DNA from: an uncultured Clostridium sp.
Lineage (GTDB): Bacteria; Bacillota; Clostridia; Clostridiales; Clostridiaceae
Assembly: GCF_937920395.1 (NCBI RefSeq)
Contig: NZ_CALEVF010000139.1
Location: forward strand, 1-9,922
Direction of reading: 5' to 3'
Length of the DNA: 9,922 nt
Shown here: positions 5,880 through 9,922 of the stretch, piece by piece
Position numbering within the stretch: the first letter of the stretch is position 1
Layout of the letters: each line of letters begins with the position of its first letter
Translations under genes and position numbers: made by a program
Notes under the pieces: model-generated
Seen by the model: the letters and a program-made list of their open reading frames with translations, nothing else
What the model was told of the DNA's origin: nothing
Database searches by the model: none

Positions 5880-5929
5880 ACAAAAATAAGAATTCATCTT
5901 TACTTGTAAAGATGAATTCTTATTTTTGT
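5880..5929. terminator. Strong 23-bp-stem terminator between xerD and dacF
   Basis: Perfect 23-bp arms (5880-5902 and 5907-5929; core AAGAATTCATCTTTA/TAAAGATGAATTCTT) with loop CTTG. The A-run on one side and T-run on the other form the stem base, so it can work in both directions. It isolates xerD from dacF. Confidence 0.9.
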
Positions 5930-6020
5930 TATATAGATGAAATAAATTTTTTAATTATTATAAATAAATAGTGATAATATCAATATGTTTTGGTAAAAAT
6001 AATGTTATGAGTTTTAATCA

Positions 6021-6049
6021 TTGCAGATGACCTGAAAAATTGTTATCTA
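6021..6049 (+). promoter_or_regulatory. Possible dacF promoter (weak)
   Basis: TTGCAG (6021-6026), a 17-base spacer and TATCTA (6044-6049) with an extended TG (6041-6042) resemble a sigma-A site. B. subtilis dacF is sigma-F-controlled; no good sigma-F match was found here. A promoter must exist in 5930-6061 given the terminator upstream. Confidence 0.3.
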
Positions 6050-6076
6050 GCATAAAGGATTATGAGGAGGAGAAAG

Positions 6077-7273
6077 ATGAAAAGAACATTTAGAAATGCA
6101 TTGTGTTTAATTTTATTATTAATTTTTACCATGCAGTTTTCGGGTATATCTGCTAAAGCAGCAAATATGCCCACTAAAACAGAAAATAAAGATAATAAAG
6201 GCATTGAGGTAAATGCAAGTTCAGCATTATTAATGGAGCCAACTAGTGGTAAAATAATATATGAAAAAAATTCTCATGAAAAATTTGCTCCAGCGTCAGT
6301 AACTAAAATAATGACAATGCTTATTGCTATGGAGGCAATAGATTCTGGTAAAATTAAATTAACTGATAAGATTACAATAAGTGAAAACTCAAAAAAAATG
6401 GGTGGAAGTAGTATGATACTTGATACAGGTGAAGTTAGAACCGTGGAAGAAATTTTAAAAGGAATCGCTATTGCATCAGGAAATGATGCAGCAGTTGCAA
6501 TGGCAGAATACTTAGGCGGCAGTGAAGGGGCTTTTGTTAACATGATGAATGCAAGAGCTAAAAGTTTGAATATGAAAGATACTAGTTTTAAAAATTGTAC
6601 AGGGTTAAGTGCTGATGGACATTTTACAACTGCGTATGATATTTCAATTATGTCTAGAGAATTATTAAAACATCCTAAAATATTAAAATATTCATCAACA
6701 TACATGGAAACTATTTCTGAGGGAAGGAAAGCTCCTATAGGTCTAGTAAACCATAATAAGCTTGTTAGATTTTTTAATGGATGTGATGGACTTAAAACTG
6801 GATTTACAAATGAAGCGAAATATTGCATATCAGCTACTGCAAAACAAAATAATGTTAGAATGCTTGCAATAATTATGGGTGCACCAAGTTTTAAGGTGCG
6901 CAATAGCGATGCAAGTATGTTAATGAACTATGGGTTCTCTAAATTTGAGACTAAAAAGGTAATATTAAAGGATCAAGATTTAGAAAAAATAGTTTTAAAT
7001 AAAAAAGGTGACAAATTTCTAATAGCTAAAGCTCAAGACGATTTACTTATAACTTTTGAAAGAGGTAATAAAAATATATTAACTAAGAAATTTATTTTAA
7101 AACAAGGGATAGAAGATTATAAAAAAAATGTAGTTATTGGATCTTGTGAAATATATGTTGATAACAAATTATGTGGCAAGGTTAATATTTATAGCGATAG
7201 AGATATTAAAAAGTCTAGGGTATGGGATAATATTATAAATAATTTTACAGATTTATTTGATAGAGCAATTTAA
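6077..7273 (+). CDS. dacF: D-alanyl-D-alanine carboxypeptidase DacF (peptidase S11)
   Basis: Penicillin-binding protein that removes the terminal D-Ala from peptidoglycan stem peptides on the outer face of the membrane. In Bacillus, DacF helps set cortex crosslinking during sporulation. Seen in 398 residues: a signal peptide (hydrophobic 8-22, likely cut after AKA near 26-28), the S11 domain with SxxK (S74-V-T-K77), SGN (134-136) and KTG (240-242), then a C-terminal beta domain (about 290-375) and a charged end. All catalytic motifs are intact. The start is the ATG at 6077: AGGAGG at 6065-6070 sits six bases before it, whereas the in-frame ATG at 6062 lies upstream of that ribosome site. No spoIIAA-AB-sigF operon follows, unlike B. 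subtilis. A sporulation rather than vegetative role is inferred from context. Confidence 0.93.
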   Translation: MKRTFRNALCLILLLIFTMQFSGISAKAANMPTKTENKDNKGIEVNASSALLMEPTSGKIIYEKNSHEKFAPASVTKIMTMLIAMEAIDSGKIKLTDKITISENSKKMGGSSMILDTGEVRTVEEILKGIAIASGNDAAVAMAEYLGGSEGAFVNMMNARAKSLNMKDTSFKNCTGLSADGHFTTAYDISIMSRELLKHPKILKYSSTYMETISEGRKAPIGLVNHNKLVRFFNGCDGLKTGFTNEAKYCISATAKQNNVRMLAIIMGAPSFKVRNSDASMLMNYGFSKFETKKVILKDQDLEKIVLNKKGDKFLIAKAQDDLLITFERGNKNILTKKFILKQGIEDYKKNVVIGSCEIYVDNKLCGKVNIYSDRDIKKSRVWDNIINNFTDLFDRAI

Positions 7274-7315
7274 TAAATATGTTTTTACAATCATATATTT
7301 TAAAAATAAATAAAG

Positions 7316-7359
7316 TAACTTCTGAGCAAACAGATACTAGCTTAGAGGTTATTTTTTTT
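7316..7359 (+). terminator. Intrinsic terminator of dacF
   Basis: TAACTTCTGAGC (7316-7327) pairs with GCTTAGAGGTTA (7340-7351) over 12 bp with two G-U pairs and a 12-base loop. Eight T residues follow (7352-7359). Confidence 0.9.
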
Positions 7360-7410
7360 ATAAAATGTATCATTTTATAAATTTTAATATTATACTTAAA
7401 TTAAACTTGA

Positions 7411-7448
7411 TATAAAGAAGTAAATTAATGTTCACGTTTCTTTATAAT
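7411..7448 (+). promoter_or_regulatory. scpAB leader: TATAAT box within an inverted repeat
   Basis: TATAAT at 7443-7448 is a likely -10 for scpA, giving a start near 7455 just before the ribosome site. No convincing -35 is visible 17 bases upstream. TATAAAGAA (7411-7419) and TTCTTTATA (7438-7446) are perfect arms 18 bases apart, the second overlapping this -10, so the repeat could be an operator. Confidence 0.35.
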
Positions 7449-7475
7449 TATTTGTTTATTTAGGAGAGAGTATAA

Positions 7476-8216
7476 ATGCCATTAAGTATAAAAGTAACTA
7501 ATTTTGAAGGCCCATTTGATTTATTATTACATCTTATAAAGAAAAATAAGATGAATATTTATGATATTAACATTGTTGAAATTACAAATCAGTACTTGGA
7601 GTATCTCAGAAGCATGAAAGAAATGGATTTAGAAATGACATCAGAATTTATTGTTATAGCTGCAACGTTAATTGAAATTAAATCAAAGTATTTGTTGCCA
7701 AAGAATAAAGAAGAAGTTAGTATTCAGGATGAATATGATGTGGAAAAAGAATTAATGGACAAACTAGTGGAATATAGAAAATACAAAGTTGTGGCTGAAA
7801 ATTTGAAAGTTATGGAGAAAGAGACAGGTATAATGATTAGTAAAAAGCCAGAAATAATCGAAGAAGATAATCATAATACTAAAGAAGTAGATTTTTTAAA
7901 GGATGTTACAATTTTTGATTTGTATAATTTATATAATAATTTAATAGAAAAATATAAGAATAAAATGAATACAGATATTATTGTAAATAAAGAAATATTG
8001 ATAGATGAATATAAAATAGAAGATAAAATGGAGGAATTAAAACAAAAGTTAAATGATTTTGGGAAAATTCAATTTACAAACCTAATCTATGGTTATTCAT
8101 CTAAAATAGAAATTATTGTTATGTTCTTGGCTTTACTTGAGTTAATTAAGATTAGGAATGTACGAGTATTTCAAGAAAGTAATTTTAATGAGATATATTT
8201 AGAAAGGGTAAATTAA
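7476..8216 (+). CDS. scpA: Segregation and condensation protein A (kleisin)
   Basis: Kleisin subunit of the SMC-ScpA-ScpB condensin, which bridges the SMC heads and compacts and separates sister chromosomes in the nucleoid. Seen in 246 residues: the family N-terminus with NFEGPFDLLLHLIKKNKMNI and the ITNQYLEYL helix that contacts the SMC neck, TLIEIKSKYLLP (about 64-75), an acidic and Lys-rich middle (about 76-190) that binds ScpB, and a C-terminal winged-helix (about 195-246, IVMFLALLELIKIRNVRVFQ). AGGAGAG at 7462-7468 sets the start. Length is normal. The next gene begins one base after its stop, so ScpA and ScpB are co-made. Confidence 0.97.
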   Translation: MPLSIKVTNFEGPFDLLLHLIKKNKMNIYDINIVEITNQYLEYLRSMKEMDLEMTSEFIVIAATLIEIKSKYLLPKNKEEVSIQDEYDVEKELMDKLVEYRKYKVVAENLKVMEKETGIMISKKPEIIEEDNHNTKEVDFLKDVTIFDLYNLYNNLIEKYKNKMNTDIIVNKEILIDEYKIEDKMEELKQKLNDFGKIQFTNLIYGYSSKIEIIVMFLALLELIKIRNVRVFQESNFNEIYLERVN

Positions 8217-8217
8217 T

Positions 8218-8823
8218 ATGAATGTGAATGAATCAAATATTAAACAATTAGCAAGTAAGGATATTTCTACTAATGACATATATTATTCTATTATTGAATC
8301 ATTGTTATTTGTAACTGGAGAATCATTAAAATTAACAGAGCTTGCAAATATTTTAGAATGTAGTATTGAATTTACAAGGCAGTTAATAAATGAATTAAAA
8401 GAAAAATATGAGCAGCAGCAGAGAGGCATTAAAATTATAGTAACTAATGAAGAATATCAACTTGTTACAAAACCATGTAATAGCGAGTATGTTCAAAAGC
8501 TATTAAAAATAAATATCAGGCAATCTTTATCTCAAGCCTCACTTGAAACTTTAGCGATAATTGCATATAAGCAGCCAATGACAAGAGTGGAGGTTGAAGA
8601 CGTAAGAGGAGTTAAAAGCGATAGAGCAATTTATACTTTGTCAGAAAAAAAACTAATAAAAGAAAGCGGACGAAAAAATGTCCCAGGAAGGCCAATTATA
8701 TATGTAACAACGGATGAATTTCTTAAACATTTTAATTTTCATAATCTAAATGAAATGCCTTCTTTAGAAGATTTTAATAAAGAAAATTTGAAGCCCGAGG
8801 TTGATATAAATAAGGTTGAATAA
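8218..8823 (+). CDS. scpB: Segregation and condensation protein B
   Basis: Partner of ScpA; a ScpB dimer with two winged-helix domains binds the ScpA middle and tunes SMC ATPase cycling. Seen in 201 residues: first winged helix from about 22 (YYSIIESLLFVTGESLKLTELA) and second from about 105 (QASLETLAIIAYKQPMTRVE, then VRGVKSDRAIYTLSEKKLI and GRPIIY). All are typical. About 20 residues precede the usual N-terminus. The ATG at 8218 is kept as start because GAAAGGG at 8202-8208 is spaced correctly and it follows the scpA stop by one base; GTG at 8224 is a less likely choice. Confidence 0.96.
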   Translation: MNVNESNIKQLASKDISTNDIYYSIIESLLFVTGESLKLTELANILECSIEFTRQLINELKEKYEQQQRGIKIIVTNEEYQLVTKPCNSEYVQKLLKINIRQSLSQASLETLAIIAYKQPMTRVEVEDVRGVKSDRAIYTLSEKKLIKESGRKNVPGRPIIYVTTDEFLKHFNFHNLNEMPSLEDFNKENLKPEVDINKVE

Positions 8824-8854
8824 ATATTTTAAAGACTAAGTATACACATAGTTA

Positions 8855-8908
8855 TAACCCCATAATAATAAGGATTTTAATTTTATAAACCTTATTATTA
8901 TGGGGTTA
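8855..8908. terminator. Bidirectional terminator between scpB and ytfJ
   Basis: Perfect 19-bp arms: TAACCCCATAATAATAAGG (8855-8873) and its complement at 8890-8908, loop of 16. It lies between two convergent genes. The flanks are T-rich on the right and A/T-rich on the left, so it probably serves both; the U-runs are short. Confidence 0.8.
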
Positions 8909-8952
8909 ATATTTTAATTTTATAAGTTATTGTATTCATTTAATATTAATTA

Positions 8953-9390
8953 TCATTCATTACATTTTTGTTTATTGTCACATTCTTTATCTTCAGGTTC
9001 TGCATCTTTTGTACTTTTATCTTTAAACATACCCTTAATAATATCAATAACTTGTGGTACAGTATCAACGATTTTATCGTATGTATTTTGCTGATCTACA
9101 GATAGAAGCCTAATTGAATCGTTTTTAACAACTAAAAATGCAACTGGCTTAACAGTGACTCCAGCACCAGAACCACCTCCAAAGGGATATTTACTAGCTG
9201 AATCAGTTGTATTCATATTGTTAAATTCACTACCTCCAGAAGCAAAACCAAAACACACTCTTGAAATAGGAATGATTGTAGTTCCATCTAATGATTTCAC
9301 AGGATCGCCTACAATGGTGTTAACATCTATCATATCCTTTATACTCTCCATGGTGCTCCTCATTAAATTTTCAATTGGATGATTATCCAT
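8953..9390 (-). CDS. ytfJ: Sporulation protein YtfJ / GerW family
   Basis: Small spore protein of the GerW (YtfJ) family. In B. subtilis it is made in the forespore and needed for normal L-alanine germination; its biochemical action is not known. Seen in 145 residues: the family stretch NTIVGDPVKSLDGTTIIPIS (about 24-43), VCFGFASGGSEF, then glycine-rich KYPFGGGSGAGVTVKPVAFLVV (about 68-88) and a charged, Cys-containing C-terminal tail (about 122-145) that varies in the family. The start is the ATG at 9390: AGGAGG at 9404-9399 lies eight bases upstream, while the in-frame ATG at 9396 is only two bases from it. It overlaps the end of the DUF2953 gene by eight bases. The same pairing (ytfI-ytfJ) occurs in Bacillus, so the two likely act in the same process. 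Confidence 0.94.
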   Translation of the reverse strand: MDNHPIENLMRSTMESIKDMIDVNTIVGDPVKSLDGTTIIPISRVCFGFASGGSEFNNMNTTDSASKYPFGGGSGAGVTVKPVAFLVVKNDSIRLLSVDQQNTYDKIVDTVPQVIDIIKGMFKDKSTKDAEPEDKECDNKQKCNE

Positions 9391-9922
9391 GTACATTTCC
9401 TCCTCTATATTTTTTTATATTTATTTTGTTAGGTTTTATGTTTATAAGGCAAGGTAATATTATAAATGCCATATAAATAATTTTTACAAAATTGATGTAG
9501 ATTATACTCGAAATTTCCATATTAAGATTATTTTCTTTAAAATGAGGCGTAACTTTAAGATCTATGTTTTTAACCTTAACAAAATTTATTAATATTAGAT
9601 ACAAAAGGCTATAGGTTGAATGAATTAAACCAAATACAATAGCTACTAAGGCAGCATCGTCGAATCCATATTCTAGTTTAGTATTTAAAATTAACGTTGG
9701 CTTAAATCTTGAATTCTTTAATTTATGAATAATTAAATTTATATCTTTAAAAATTAATCGCTTAAAAAATCTTTTTTTAGGTTTTGATTGTGATTTATCT
9801 TTTGAATTGTTTTTTAAAGGTTTATTTACCTCTAGTTTCTTTTTATATATATAAATTTCCAAGACTTTGTTTGTGTATTTAAGAGTTATTTTTAAATGGA
9901 TTGGAAATAATATAATTGTTAA
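9383..9922 (-). CDS. DUF2953 (YtfI-like) membrane protein, 5' end outside window
   Basis: The frame is open to the right edge, so the N-terminus (probably with a membrane anchor) is missing; 179 residues are present. Seen: a beta-like start PIHLKITLKYTNKVLEIYIY, a very basic Lys/Ser-rich linker (about 30-75), LEYGFDDAALVAIVFGLIHS (the DUF2953 hallmark, around 83-102) and hydrophobic segments near 88-116 and 139-161. The molecular function of DUF2953 is not known; B. subtilis YtfI sits beside YtfJ, as here. Its stop (9385-9383) overlaps the ytfJ start, and the ytfJ ribosome site is inside its last codons, so translation is coupled. A TTG at 9862 is not the real start because conserved sequence continues upstream of it. 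Confidence 0.85.
   Translation of the reverse strand, partial: LTIILFPIHLKITLKYTNKVLEIYIYKKKLEVNKPLKNNSKDKSQSKPKKRFFKRLIFKDINLIIHKLKNSRFKPTLILNTKLEYGFDDAALVAIVFGLIHSTYSLLYLILINFVKVKNIDLKVTPHFKENNLNMEISSIIYINFVKIIYMAFIILPCLINIKPNKINIKKYRGGNVHG

Noticed and set aside
6062..6076. Upstream in-frame ATG (6062) as the dacF start
   Set aside because: Its codons contain the AGGAGG ribosome site that serves the ATG at 6077, and starting at 6077 gives a normal signal peptide.
6274..6903. Long open frame (about 209 codons) antisense to dacF
   Set aside because: It mirrors the coding frame of an intact conserved gene; no ribosome site or recognisable product.
9155..9382. Open frame on the + strand opposite ytfJ
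   Set aside because: It is antisense to an intact conserved gene and has no initiation signal.
9391..9396. ATG at 9396 as the ytfJ start
   Set aside because: Only two bases from AGGAGG; the ATG at 9390 has an eight-base spacing and fits the family N-terminus.

Overview
The window is AT-rich and has one strong gene context: recN (3' end), spoIVB, spo0A, spoIIM, xerD, dacF, scpA, scpB on the + strand, then a ytfJ/gerW gene and a DUF2953 gene on the - strand. spoIVB next to spo0A, plus SpoIIM, DacF and YtfJ, marks an endospore-forming Firmicute. The base composition and AGGAGG/AGGTGA-type ribosome sites point to Clostridium in the narrow sense. This is inference from gene order and composition; the species cannot be named from the window.

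Layout. 1-489 is the C-terminal part of RecN, ended by a hairpin terminator. 490-844 has no gene but several AT-rich hairpins. 845-2068 is the signalling protease SpoIVB. 2264-3079 is the master regulator Spo0A, preceded by a good sigma-H-type promoter. 3080-4024 is the least explained part. It holds a small unknown + strand gene (3217-3462) and, converging on it, a minus-strand unit with a strong promoter, ribosome site, 47-codon open frame and terminator but no standard start codon. 4025-4899 is SpoIIM followed by an overlapping small membrane protein. 4944-5822 is an XerD-type tyrosine recombinase whose catalytic residues are partly replaced. 6077-7273 is DacF. 7476-8823 is the kleisin pair ScpA/ScpB. 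A 19-bp-stem bidirectional terminator separates them from the minus-strand pair ytfJ and DUF2953, the latter running off the right edge.

How the genes work together. Spo0A commits the cell to sporulation. SpoIIM is the membrane scaffold of the engulfment machine. DacF trims spore peptidoglycan. SpoIVB carries the forespore signal to the mother cell. YtfJ is a spore/germination protein. RecN, XerD, ScpA and ScpB handle chromosome repair and segregation. Most genes are set off by clear hairpin terminators; tight coupling is limited to spoIIM with its 3' neighbour, scpA-scpB, and DUF2953-ytfJ.

Most of this is conserved clostridial core genome. The two items most worth a second look are the XerD with substituted active-site residues (R to K144, H to Y237, hairpin Lys missing or displaced) and the start-less minus-strand unit at 3528-3766. 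No mobile element, tRNA, rRNA or CRISPR array was seen.
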